A stretch of 64,000 bases of DNA from JAXMHQ01 sp046346665 (GTDB taxonomy: Bacteria > Verrucomicrobiota > Verrucomicrobiia > Limisphaerales > JAXMHQ01), in NCBI GenBank assembly GCA_046346665.1, contig JAXMHQ010000009.1, positions 62,001 to 126,000 of the forward strand, in the 5' to 3' direction. The notes under the pieces were generated by a model. It saw nothing but the letters and a program-made list of their open reading frames with translations, did no database searches and was not told the DNA's origin. Shown here in pieces: positions 16,118 to 24,702 of the stretch (within the stretch, counting starts at the first letter, position 1; the number at the start of each line of letters is the position of its first letter). Position numbers and translations under genes: made by a program.

Positions 16118-19100
16118 TTACCAGGCCACATCAAACCGGAACCGCACGAAGCGCAGCGTGTTGGTGCCCGGAAGCGCGGTGTCGCCGTATTTCAAATTCA
16201 CCCGTCCGTCGTCCAGCGGCGTCGAACTCAACAATTGCAGGGTGGGAACCCCGTTGCTCCAGGCGGAGAGATCCTCGGAAATCTGGGGCACGATCGTCAC
16301 ATCCGACGCGCCCCCGGACACCGCGAGGGAGACGGTGAACCAGGTGTTGGAGCCGATGACTTCCAGCGCCGGGACGAGTTGCGGGGTGGATTGGGCCACG
16401 GTGGGATTGAGGCCGTAGATGTATTCCTGGAGATTGTTCATGCCGTCGCCGTCGGGGTTGGCGGCCGGGCCCGCGACGGCGTCGTTGGTGCCGACCGAGT
16501 AATCCCAGTAGAGGCTGCGCCAGGCGCTGAACGTTTGCGGGTTGGGCACGCCGCCGGGCATGCCGCCGGGCTGAGCGGACGCGGTCCAGTTGGCGGCAAG
16601 GGCGTGGTTTGGATTGGAGTACGGATTGCGCAGCACCAGGGAGGGGCCGTAGCCGTCGGGCGGCACCGGCCAGGGCGCCGCGTCGTCGAACACAAAATCG
16701 CGAATTGCCGATCCGTCGGCGGCAACCATCCGGAGTTGCTCCCCGCTGTTGGACAAATTCCCCCCGTATTCGCCGTCCACCAGCGCGTCATAGGCATGGC
16801 CGTAGCGGGCCTGGAAGGCCGTGAGCTGTTTCACAATCAACACGCATCCGCCCGGAGAGAGGTATCGGATCGAGCCGGTGTTGAAGTCGAACGTGATGCC
16901 GACGGTGAAGAGGCAGCCGGCCAGGTCGACGGGGTTGGTGCCGACGTTCTGGAGACGGAGGAATTCGAACGCATCCGCGTCGGTGAACCCGGCGGCGGTT
17001 TCCGCGAGGGTTTCCTTGGGCGGATGGTACATGATTTCCGCGACGGCGAGGTTGTTGCTGGAGGCGGGCTCGGCGGAGACGGCGAAGGTGGCCTGGGTGA
17101 GGGGGCTCCATTCGCCGGTGGTGTTGTTGCGGGCGCGGGCCGAGACGGTGAGGACGCGGCTGATGGAGACCGGGCCGGAGTAGAGGAGCGCCGCGGGGTT
17201 GAGGGTTCCGCCGGTGATGCGCGGGTCGGCGCCGTTGGTGGTGTAATAGAGGGCGGCGGTCTGTCCGGCGGTGGCGACGGCGGAGGTGATGCTGAGGGAA
17301 TAATTGGCGGGAACCGTGCCGCCGAACTGGCTGAACTGCGGCGGCTCGGTCACCGGCCACAACCTGGCGTCGCGCAGGATGCGGCGGCCGGTGGCGGTGC
17401 CCAACAAGTAGCTGCGCCTGCCAGCCGTCGGCAGGACCCAGTTGTCGAACGCGCTGGTGGCGATGGCGGATCCGGAGTTGTATTGCACCAGCGGCCCGGC
17501 CTCGGCGATCAGCTCCCCGAGGCGCTGCGCGAAGTGGCTCTTCAGCGGGCACGAACCGTCCGGGTCGCGGTCGTCCAGGGCGCCGCCGTTGAACAGGTGC
17601 AGGTTGACGCGATCGGCGAATCGCAGCCGGAACTCGGGGCTGGTGTAAAGCCGGTTGAAAATGTGCGGCACGGTGTCCCAGATGTTGGAGTCCAGGAGCA
17701 GGTCGTTGCTGACCGTGTTGTAGGCGGCGGATTTGTTGTAATAGCTGTTGACGTTGAAGGCGCCCTCGGCGTCCCAGACGGCGAAGCGGAACCGGCTGTT
17801 CGGGCCGGTGGACCGCTCCCGCGCGAGCACGAAATTGTTGTTCGGCCAGTCCCACATCGCGCAGTAAATGTTCAGCAGGTAGTAATCGGCGGTGTTGTCG
17901 ATGTCGATCTGGTTGGTGATCGACTGCCAGTTGGCAGGCACCGTCAGGTCGCTGTTCAGCGTCGTGGTGAACGGGCCGTAGAACGTCGAGTTGTCGCCGT
18001 CCACCCACGTCCAGCTGTAATCGATGTCCCACTCGGCGCTGCTGTTGCAGTGCTGCTGGAAAAACGGCGTGCGGAAGCGTTCCGTGAGATTGAACACGCC
18101 CTTGTAGGTGGCGTTCAGGTAGAGCGAGCAGAAAATGCCGCGCGCCCCGGCGTGGCCGAGATCGATCCACAACCGCCGCACCAGTTCGTCGGTGATCCAG
18201 GGATTGTAATTGTCATTCTTGCCGGCGCGCAGCCGGAGGTGTTGGAACTTGTGGACCGGGTAGTTGGTGAAGAACGGGTAATCGATCGGGTCCGACCCGT
18301 AATCGCCGTTGAAATGGATGTTGAACGACGGTTTTTCGAGCGAGTTCCAGGGTGCCCAGGGCGAGTCGGTGGCGACGTTCTGGAGCGTGTAGCGCGGCCG
18401 CTGGTAATTGCTGCCGCTGAGCCGCAATCCCGCCTCGTCCCGCACCGGCGCCTGCCCGGGCGGGTAATAGCTGGCCGGAAAATAATATTCAAAGTGCACC
18501 GGCCGCTCGAACGGATAGCCGTCGCCCTCGGGTTGGTTGTAGTCCGCGGAGGAACCCGCGAACCAGACATTCCCGTACGGCTGGCCGTAGGAGTAAACCG
18601 GCACGAAGGAGCCGCCCGCGATGGCCATGATCCCGGCCGGGTTGTAGAAGCTGCGGCCCGCGTCGGAGGACATCAGGAGCGCCGGCGCATTGGTCAGGGC
18701 GGCGGGCTGCTTGAGCAGGTAGGTGTGCGAGGCGGTGTCGGAACCGAGCGATCCCGACAGAAACGCCCGGGCGCGAACCACGACCCCGGTTTTGTCGCTC
18801 GACTGCGTGATCGTCAGCGGGCTGGAATAGGTGATCCCGTTGACCGGCGTCGGTTCGGATCCGTCGAGCGTATACCGCACGGTGCTGCCGGGTGTGGCGG
18901 GGAGCAACTGGAGCGTGAGCGACGAGGCCGTGTAAAGTCCGCCGGGCAGATCGGCGTTGGACATGTTTTTGAACAGCGGCTGGGCCACGCGCGACGGGTA
19001 GAACGTCCCGCTGTTGTTGGTGCCGGGCGTGGCGGTGTCGAAATAGCCGAATTGATCCGGGTTCGACGGGTTGCGGCCGTAGGAGCAATAGAAAACCTGG

Positions 19101-20194
19101 GAGGGATAGCCGGGCGAGAACGTGTCGACGGCGGTGCCGGAGGCGTCGTAGAGCCCGAAAAATTCGCCGTCGCTGCTCAATTTGAAATTGGTATGCAGGT
19201 AGAGCGCGGGCCCGGCGGGCGCATTCGCCTCGTCACGGTTGTCGCACAGCACCACCAGGAACCCGTTCGCGGGAAGAATCGTGTTCGTGGGGAAATGCCA
19301 TTTGCCCGGCGCGCCGGAATCGTCCGTGAGCGACCAGCCCGAGAGATCCACCGGCGAGGAATCCGTGTTGGCGAGTTCCACCCAGTCCGCCGGCGCGGCC
19401 GGGGCGTCGTAATCGCCTTCCTCGCCCGAAGGGGGCGTGTAGGAATTGGTGAGAAAGCCCGGGTCGACCACGCCGCCGGAGGGTTCGCAGCGCCCGATGA
19501 AATAGCGCCAGCCGCCACCGGTGGGGCCGAAGGCGACGAGGTTGAACGAGGAGGAATTGGACGTCCAGGCGAGTCCGGCGGTGACGCGGAATTCGGGCGT
19601 GGGGGTGTGGCTGGTGATTTGTTCAGGGTTGGACGCGGTGGAAGGTTGCTCGGCGTTGTGGGCCTGGATGGCGAGCACGTTGTTCCCGGCGACGAGCCAT
19701 TGGGAGGCGTTACCGATGCTGAAGCTGATGGTGCCCGAGTTGGTGTTGGGTGTGTAGGCCGGCTGGCTGGCGAACATGAAGAGGTTGGTGGGGCCGCACC
19801 CGGAACGGGCCACCTCCCGGCCGTTCAAATAGGCGATGAACCCGTCGTTGTATTGCATCTGCAGCACCAGCGGGTTCGTGGACGAGGCGACATCGGACGC
19901 AACCGAGAATGTCTTGCGCAGGTAAAGCGACGGCGCCTGGTTGGACATGGACGTGCGCAAATCGGTGGAGAGCCCGGTGAAATTGTAACCCGCGGGCAGC
20001 GTGCACAAAGGCCAGGTGGCGGCCGGAAACTCCGGCGCCGTCCAGCTCAGCCCGCTTCCGAATCTCGGAACGCCGCCGTCGCTGTGCGACACCCGTCGAT
20101 CGCTGGCTGCCGCCATGAACTCGTTAATCACCACCGCGCTCCTTGCTTCCGAGAAGAAAAATACGGTCGCCATCACCGAAAAAACAAACTTCAT
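16118..20194 (-). CDS. Very large secreted protein: lamin-tail domains, CotH kinase-like domain, chitobiase-type domain
   Basis: This 1358-residue protein has a signal peptide (MKFVFSVMATVFFFSEARSA). The order is: start of a lamin-tail domain (VVINEFMAA), a beta-sandwich-like insert of roughly 240 residues (LYLRKTFSV ... YLNGREVARS), and the rest of the lamin-tail domain (DWVELANTDSSPVDLSGWSL). A chitobiase/hexosaminidase C-terminal-type repeat (VRYTLDGSEPTP) comes next, then a CotH-type kinase-like domain (FNIHFNGDYGS, HFQHLRLRAGK-like, VFNLTERF, FAVWDAEGAFN), a further chitobiase-type repeat and a second lamin-tail domain (LAVAEIMYHPP, FEFLRLQNVG). CotH proteins phosphorylate Ser/Thr on secreted proteins in spore formers. 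Here the role is probably surface attachment or modification. A sigma70-like promoter is visible upstream. Confidence 0.85.
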   Translation of the reverse strand: MKFVFSVMATVFFFSEARSAVVINEFMAAASDRRVSHSDGGVPRFGSGLSWTAPEFPAATWPLCTLPAGYNFTGLSTDLRTSMSNQAPSLYLRKTFSVASDVASSTNPLVLQMQYNDGFIAYLNGREVARSGCGPTNLFMFASQPAYTPNTNSGTISFSIGNASQWLVAGNNVLAIQAHNAEQPSTASNPEQITSHTPTPEFRVTAGLAWTSNSSSFNLVAFGPTGGGWRYFIGRCEPSGGVVDPGFLTNSYTPPSGEEGDYDAPAAPADWVELANTDSSPVDLSGWSLTDDSGAPGKWHFPTNTILPANGFLVVLCDNRDEANAPAGPALYLHTNFKLSSDGEFFGLYDASGTAVDTFSPGYPSQVFYCSYGRNPSNPDQFGYFDTATPGTNNSGTFYPSRVAQPLFKNMSNADLPGGLYTASSLTLQLLPATPGSTVRYTLDGSEPTPVNGITYSSPLTITQSSDKTGVVVRARAFLSGSLGSDTASHTYLLKQPAALTNAPALLMSSDAGRSFYNPAGIMAIAGGSFVPVYSYGQPYGNVWFAGSSADYNQPEGDGYPFERPVHFEYYFPASYYPPGQAPVRDEAGLRLSGSNYQRPRYTLQNVATDSPWAPWNSLEKPSFNIHFNGDYGSDPIDYPFFTNYPVHKFQHLRLRAGKNDNYNPWITDELVRRLWIDLGHAGARGIFCSLYLNATYKGVFNLTERFRTPFFQQHCNSSAEWDIDYSWTWVDGDNSTFYGPFTTTLNSDLTVPANWQSITNQIDIDNTADYYLLNIYCAMWDWPNNNFVLARERSTGPNSRFRFAVWDAEGAFNVNSYYNKSAAYNTVSNDLLLDSNIWDTVPHIFNRLYTSPEFRLRFADRVNLHLFNGGALDDRDPDGSCPLKSHFAQRLGELIAEAGPLVQYNSGSAIATSAFDNWVLPTAGRRSYLLGTATGRRILRDARLWPVTEPPQFSQFGGTVPANYSLSITSAVATAGQTAALYYTTNGADPRITGGTLNPAALLYSGPVSISRVLTVSARARNNTTGEWSPLTQATFAVSAEPASSNNLAVAEIMYHPPKETLAETAAGFTDADAFEFLRLQNVGTNPVDLAGCLFTVGITFDFNTGSIRYLSPGGCVLIVKQLTAFQARYGHAYDALVDGEYGGNLSNSGEQLRMVAADGSAIRDFVFDDAAPWPVPPDGYGPSLVLRNPYSNPNHALAANWTASAQPGGMPGGVPNPQTFSAWRSLYWDYSVGTNDAVAGPAANPDGDGMNNLQEYIYGLNPTVAQSTPQLVPALEVIGSNTWFTVSLAVSGGASDVTIVPQISEDLSAWSNGVPTLQLLSSTPLDDGRVNLKYGDTALPGTNTLRFVRFRFDVAW

Positions 20195-20206
20195 GCTGCC
20201 ACCCCT

Positions 20207-20234
20207 ATCATAAAACGTCTCTAATGTCGATCAA
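20207..20234 (-). promoter_or_regulatory. Sigma70-like promoter of the LTD/CotH gene
   Basis: Read on the minus strand, TTGATC (20234-20229), a 16-bp spacer and TATGAT (20212-20207) precede the ATG at 20194. The expected transcript start is only about 6 nt before the start codon, and an AGGGG run lies between. Confidence 0.5.
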
Positions 20235-20243
20235 ATACGCCCC

Positions 20244-20268
20244 GTAGCCGCGATTGTAAAATCGCGGA
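20244..20268. repeat. 25-bp palindrome, identical to 27036-27060
   Basis: The core CCGCGATTGTAAAATCGCGG can fold into a perfect 8-bp stem. The full 25 bp recur exactly, in inverse orientation, at 27036-27060. Confidence 0.8.
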
Positions 20269-20322
20269 CCGGCGCGGACTGGCGGTAATGTCTTAATTTG
20301 CAGTTTGGAAGGGGCCTGCCGT

Positions 20323-20370
20323 GGTAGGGCTGCGCTCCGCGCGGCCGGCGCCGCGGAGCGGCGCCCTACC
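20323..20370. repeat. GC-rich hairpin GGTAGGGC ... GCCCTACC
   Basis: A 48-bp near-perfect palindrome with ends GGTAGGGC and GCCCTACC lies ahead of the EamA gene. A related, looser copy lies at about 43057-43111, next to hoxH. The 20195-20470 gap holds nothing else beyond the promoter and the 25-bp palindrome. Confidence 0.75.
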
Positions 20371-20470
20371 AAACCGTCTGATCGCTCGAAGACGCGAATT
20401 CAAATTCGGACATTACCGGACTGGCGTGTCGTTTGACAAAAAGGGGCTGCGTGACAGAATAGCGTTGTTC

Positions 20471-21400
20471 ATGTCTCATCCTTCCCGTCTCCGGATTTTG
20501 CTGGCGTTCGCCACGGTGTACCTTGTCTGGGGTTCCACTTATCTTGGCATGCGCGTCGCCGTGTCGGCGCTGCCGCCGTTTTTCATGGCGGGGGTGCGAT
20601 TTCTGATTGCGGGAGGCGTGTTGTTTGCCTTTTTGCGGTGGCGCGGCGCGCCCTGGCCGCCGGCGGCGCACTGGAAATACGGCGCCATCAGCGGTTTTTT
20701 TCTCCTGGTCACCGGCAACGGTCTCGTGGTCTGGGCGGAGCAAACCGTGCCGTCCGGCCTGGCGTCGCTGCTGGTCGCCGTGGCCCCGGCCTGGTTCGCG
20801 CTCATCGACTGGCTCCGGCCCGGCGGATCGCGCCCCACGCGGGCCACTCTGCTGGGCATCGTGATCGGTTTTGCCGGCGTGGCGCTGCTGGTCGGCCCCT
20901 CCGGCGCCTCCGGCCGGGCGGACATCGCGGGGGCGGTGGCTTTGCTGGCGGCGGGATTGTCCTGGGCCGGCGGATCGCTCTATGCCAAGCACGCCACGGG
21001 CGGGGGATCACCCTGGATGAATGCGGCGCTGCAGATGATCTGCGGCGGCGCGGCGCTTTTGTTGACGGGTCTGGCGGTGGGGGATTTTGGAAGGCTCGAC
21101 TGGCAGCGCGTGACCGCGCGCGGGCTGGGCGCGCTTGCCTACCTGGTGGTGTTCGGATCCTGGGTCGGCTACAGCGCCTACATCTGGCTGCTGAAAGTCT
21201 GCAAGCCGGCGCACGTGGCGACGTATGCCTACGTGAACCCGGTCATCGCGGTGCTGCTGGGCGCATTGATCCTGGGCGAGCCCCTCACCGCGCGCGTGTT
21301 CGTGGCCGCGGCCCTGATCCTGGCCGGCGTTGTGGTCACCACCCTTCCCGCGCGTCCGCCGGCGTCCGCGGTCGTCCTGGCGAAACGGATGACTGGATGA
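20471..21400 (+). CDS. EamA/DMT-family permease
   Basis: The ATG at 20471 (MSHPSRLRILLAFATVYLVWGSTYLG) gives 309 residues with ten hydrophobic segments in two EamA halves. The first-helix signature VYLVWGSTYLGMR is typical of the drug/metabolite transporter superfamily. Upstream in-frame codons come from the GC-rich hairpin and are unlikely to be translated. The substrate is not predictable; family members export amino acids, metabolites or drugs. The gene is followed by an 8-bp tandem array and then kdsD on the same strand. Confidence 0.88.
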   Translation: MSHPSRLRILLAFATVYLVWGSTYLGMRVAVSALPPFFMAGVRFLIAGGVLFAFLRWRGAPWPPAAHWKYGAISGFFLLVTGNGLVVWAEQTVPSGLASLLVAVAPAWFALIDWLRPGGSRPTRATLLGIVIGFAGVALLVGPSGASGRADIAGAVALLAAGLSWAGGSLYAKHATGGGSPWMNAALQMICGGAALLLTGLAVGDFGRLDWQRVTARGLGALAYLVVFGSWVGYSAYIWLLKVCKPAHVATYAYVNPVIAVLLGALILGEPLTARVFVAAALILAGVVVTTLPARPPASAVVLAKRMTG

Positions 21401-21424
21401 ATGGGAAGACCACCGCCCGGAAGT

Positions 21425-21492
21425 CCATAAATCCAATAATCCATCAATCCAACAATCCAGTTTTCCGAGGACGAGGACGAGGACGACGACGA
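21425..21492. repeat. Octad array CCAATAAT-type and adjoining GAC/GAG-rich run
   Basis: Four 8-bp units (CCATAAAT, CCAATAAT, CCATCAAT, CCAACAAT) span 21425-21456, followed by a purine-rich GAGGAC run to about 21492. The same octad type recurs at 57124-57155. Confidence 0.8.
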
Positions 21493-21513
21493 AGCGGGGC
21501 CGCCAAAATGGTA

Positions 21514-21542
21514 TTGGAGATTTTGCGGGGCGCCGCCATAAT
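21514..21542 (+). promoter_or_regulatory. Sigma70-like promoter of kdsD, leaderless spacing
   Basis: TTGGAG (21514-21519), a 17-bp spacer and CATAAT (21537-21542) end 7 nt before the GTG at 21550. This spacing would place the transcript start at the start codon and argues against the in-frame ATG at 21508. Confidence 0.5.
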
Positions 21543-21549
21543 TCCCGGC

Positions 21550-22521
21550 GTGAGCCATCTTGCCCATGCCCGGAAGGTTTTTGACATCGAACTGGCCGCG
21601 GTGAAGGCTGCGCGCGCGCAGTTGGACGACGCGTTCGACCAGGCGGTGGAGCTCCTGGTTTCCACCATGCGCCGGCGCGGGAAGGTCGTGGTGGTGGGCA
21701 TCGGAAAATCGGGCGCGATCGGGCGCAAGATTGCCGCGACGCTGACGAGCACGGGATCGACGAGCGTGGTATTGGACAGCGTGGATGCGTTGCACGGGGA
21801 CGTGGGGATCGTCAACGACGGGGACGTCATCCTGGCGCTGAGTTATTCGGGTGAATCCGAGGAGTTGTTGAATCTTTTTCCCGCCCTCAAGCGGTTCCTG
21901 GTTAAGATTGTCTGCTTCACCGGCAATCCGCGGTCCTCGCTGGCGAAGCACAGCGACCTTGTCCTGAAGGTGCGAGTGCCGCAGGAGGCTTGCCCGTTCA
22001 ATCTCGCCCCGACGGCCAGCACCACGGCAATGCTGGTGCTGGGCGACGCGCTGGCGATGGCCGTGCTGCAGGCGCGCGGATTCAAACAAAAAGACTTCGC
22101 GCGCTACCATCCGTCCGGCGCCATCGGCCGCGCCATGCTGCTGCGCGTGGGCGACATCATGCGCACCGGCGAACGAAACGCCATCGCTCCGGAACATTTG
22201 CCGGTGCGGGAGGCGCTGCTGGTGATGACACGCGCCAAGTCGGGCAGCCTGAGCGTGGTCGATGCCCGCGGCCGGCTTGCTGGCGTTTTCACCGACGGCG
22301 ATTTCCGTCGGCGCATGGCGGCCGACCCCGACCTGCTTTCGAAACAATTGAAATCCGTCATGACGCGCAACCCCATCTGCGTCCGGGACGACGCCCTGGC
22401 GGTCGAAGCGCTCAAAATCTTCAACGAACGCAACATCGACGATCTGGTCGTGGTGGACGCGCATCGCAAGCCGGTCGGGCTGGTGGATTCGCAGGACCTG
22501 CCCAAGTTGAAAATCATGTGA
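21550..22521 (+). CDS. kdsD: KpsF/GutQ arabinose-5-phosphate isomerase
   Basis: This enzyme interconverts ribulose-5-phosphate and arabinose-5-phosphate, the entry step to Kdo for lipopolysaccharide. A SIS domain (GKVVVVGIGKSGAIGRKIAATL, SYSGESEELL) is followed by two CBS domains (MRTGERNAIAPE, MTRNPICV), the standard layout. The GTG start at 21550 gives 323 residues, the family norm; an ATG at 21508 would add 14. The stop overlaps the start of the GH3 gene by one base (TGATG), so the two are coupled. No kdsA, kdsB or kdsC is seen nearby. Confidence 0.92.
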   Translation: MSHLAHARKVFDIELAAVKAARAQLDDAFDQAVELLVSTMRRRGKVVVVGIGKSGAIGRKIAATLTSTGSTSVVLDSVDALHGDVGIVNDGDVILALSYSGESEELLNLFPALKRFLVKIVCFTGNPRSSLAKHSDLVLKVRVPQEACPFNLAPTASTTAMLVLGDALAMAVLQARGFKQKDFARYHPSGAIGRAMLLRVGDIMRTGERNAIAPEHLPVREALLVMTRAKSGSLSVVDARGRLAGVFTDGDFRRRMAADPDLLSKQLKSVMTRNPICVRDDALAVEALKIFNERNIDDLVVVDAHRKPVGLVDSQDLPKLKIM

Positions 22522-24674
22522 TGAGGCCCGCTTACCTTGACGAGAATCTGCCGGTGGAGCGGCGGATTGACGATTTGCTGCCGCGCCTGACGCTTGAGGA
22601 AAAGGTGGCGTTGAACCATGGGTGCGCCGTGTTCAACACCGCGGGCGTGCCGCGCCTGGGCATTCCGGAACTGTGGATGGACGACGGCCCGATGGGCCTG
22701 CGCGAGGAAGGGACGGAGGGGTCGACGCGGTCGGACGATTTTGCCACGGCGATGCCGGCGACGCTGGGTCTGGCGGCGTCGTGGGACCCGGAGTTGGCGG
22801 CGCGCTATGGCGGGGTGATCGGCGAGGAGGCCCTGGGCCGGGGGAAACATGTCATGCTGGGCCCCAGCCTGAACATCCAGCGCACGCCGCTCTGCGGCCG
22901 AAACTTCGAATATTTCGGCGAAGACCCGTTCCTGGCCGCCCGCATGGCGGTGGGTTACATCCGCGGCGAACAATCCAAAGGCGTGGCTTCGTGCGCCAAA
23001 CATTTCGCCGTCAACAACCAGGAATACCAGCGATTTTCCATCAATGTCGAGGTCGACGAACGGGCGCTGCGCGAACTGTATTTCCCGGCGTTCCGCGCTT
23101 CCATCCAGGAGGCGGGCGTGCTGACGGTGATGGGCGCCTACAACAAATTCCGGGGACAACATTGCTGCGAAAATGCCTATCTCCTGAATGAGGTGCTTCG
23201 GCAGGAATGGGGGTTCAACGGGCTGACGATTTCGGATTGGAACGGCGTGCACGACACCGCGGGCGCCGCGCTCAACGGGATGGACACCGAGATGGGGACC
23301 GCCAAGCCGTTCGACCAATATTACCTGGCGGCGCCGTTCCTGGACGGATTGAAGGCGGGCCGGTTCCCGATGTCGGCGCTGGACGAGAAGGTTCGTCGGC
23401 ATTTGCGGCTGATGTTCGCGTTGAATTTAATCCGGGACCCGGCCGCGGCCGTGAAACCGGTGTTGTCGGACAAGGTCAGCACGCGCGAACACCAGGCGGT
23501 GGCGCGCGAAGCTGCCGAGGAATCGATGGTGCTGCTGAAGAACGACGGCCTGCTGCCGCTCGACCCGGCGCGGTTGAAAACCGTGGCAGTGATCGGGGCG
23601 AATGCCACCGCGCATTTCGCGCGCACGGGCGGCGCGGCGATGGTGAAGGCGCCGTTTGAAATCACCGCCCTCGAAGGGATCACCAATCGGCTCCGGCCCG
23701 GCGTTTCCATCGTTTACGCCCAGGGCTACAACGCGCCGCTCGGCCAGGGGCCGGTGGATTACAAGCCGCACCTGCCGGTGCCGCCCGCGCCGAAGATCGA
23801 TCCCGGTTTGTTCGCCACGGCCGACGCGGCCGCGAGGGCGGCGGACGCGGTGATTTTCGTGGGGGGGCTGAGTCACCAGCACGATTACGACTGCGAAGGG
23901 GTGGATCGGAAGGACCTGAAGCTGCCGGGGGGGCAGGATGAATTGATCCGGCGCCTGGTGAAGGCGAATCCGCGGACGGTGGTGGTGTTGTTCGGCGGCG
24001 GCGCGGTGGAGATGGACGTCTGGCTCGCCGACGTGCCCGCGCTGGTTTACGCCTGGTATCCGGGCATGGAAGGCGGCAACGCGCTGGCGCGGGTGCTGTT
24101 CGGCGACGTGAACCCGGGCGGCAAACTGCCCTGCACCTTCCCGAAGCGGCTGGAGGATTCGCCCGCCCATGCGCTGGGCGCCTATCTTGGAATAAACGGC
24201 ACCGTGACCTATACCGAGGGACTGTTCGTCGGCTACCGGTGGTTCGACACGCGGAACATCGAGCCGCTGTTTCCGTTCGGGCACGGGTTGTCTTTTACGC
24301 GCTTCGAATATTCCGACCTGAAGATTTCCCCCGGCCAGGGTTCCGGGCTGTCGGTCGGGGTGGAATTCGACGTCAAGAACGTTGGCGAGCGGGCCGGTTC
24401 GGAAGTGGCGCAGTTGTACGTGCAGGACGTGGAGAGTTCGCTGCCCCGGCCGGTGAAGGAACTGAAGGCATTTCAAAAGGTGCGGCTCAACCCGGGTGAA
24501 ACCCGGCGCGTGTCGCTGACGCTGAACGCCGATGCCTTTTCCTTCTACGATCCCGCCCGAAAAGGCTGGGTTGCCGAGCCGGGCGAATTTCGAATCCTGG
24601 TGGGCAGTTCGTCGCGCGATATTCGGCTTAAGGGCACGGTTCACCTCCGCGGTGAAATAGCCAATAACCAATAG
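22521..24674 (+). CDS. Glycoside hydrolase family 3 beta-glucosidase-like enzyme
   Basis: This 717-residue protein lacks an obvious signal peptide and is therefore probably cytoplasmic. The GH3 N-terminal barrel contains the KH motif (CAKHFAVNNQE, about 158-168) and the nucleophile motif LTISDWNG with Asp239. The C-terminal GH3 domain holds VFVGGLSHQHD-like and YAWYPGMEGGNALARVLFGDVNPGGKL segments. A fibronectin-III-like domain ends the protein (VGVEFDVKNVGERAGSEVAQLYV). The usual activity is hydrolysis of beta-glucosides or related oligosaccharides. The last codons (IANNQ, stop) are read from the CCAATAG heptad array. Coupled to kdsD. Confidence 0.93.
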   Translation: MRPAYLDENLPVERRIDDLLPRLTLEEKVALNHGCAVFNTAGVPRLGIPELWMDDGPMGLREEGTEGSTRSDDFATAMPATLGLAASWDPELAARYGGVIGEEALGRGKHVMLGPSLNIQRTPLCGRNFEYFGEDPFLAARMAVGYIRGEQSKGVASCAKHFAVNNQEYQRFSINVEVDERALRELYFPAFRASIQEAGVLTVMGAYNKFRGQHCCENAYLLNEVLRQEWGFNGLTISDWNGVHDTAGAALNGMDTEMGTAKPFDQYYLAAPFLDGLKAGRFPMSALDEKVRRHLRLMFALNLIRDPAAAVKPVLSDKVSTREHQAVAREAAEESMVLLKNDGLLPLDPARLKTVAVIGANATAHFARTGGAAMVKAPFEITALEGITNRLRPGVSIVYAQGYNAPLGQGPVDYKPHLPVPPAPKIDPGLFATADAAARAADAVIFVGGLSHQHDYDCEGVDRKDLKLPGGQDELIRRLVKANPRTVVVLFGGGAVEMDVWLADVPALVYAWYPGMEGGNALARVLFGDVNPGGKLPCTFPKRLEDSPAHALGAYLGINGTVTYTEGLFVGYRWFDTRNIEPLFPFGHGLSFTRFEYSDLKISPGQGSGLSVGVEFDVKNVGERAGSEVAQLYVQDVESSLPRPVKELKAFQKVRLNPGETRRVSLTLNADAFSFYDPARKGWVAEPGEFRILVGSSSRDIRLKGTVHLRGEIANNQ

Positions 24675-24694
24675 CCGATAGCCAATAGCCGAAG
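24661..24694. repeat. Heptad array CCAATAG-type
   Basis: Five 7-bp units (CCAATAA, CCAATAG, CCGATAG, CCAATAG, then partial) overlap the 3' end of the GH3 gene and end 8 bp before the next ATG. The same unit forms the array at 46293-46326. Confidence 0.85.
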
Positions 24695-24702
24695 GTCCAT
24701 CC

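Noticed and set aside
16235..20224. 1329-residue plus-strand open frame opposite the LTD/CotH gene
   Set aside because: Its composition (Gly-, Arg-, Glu- and Val-rich with no domain) mirrors the codon bias of the minus-strand gene, which has a signal peptide and recognisable domains.
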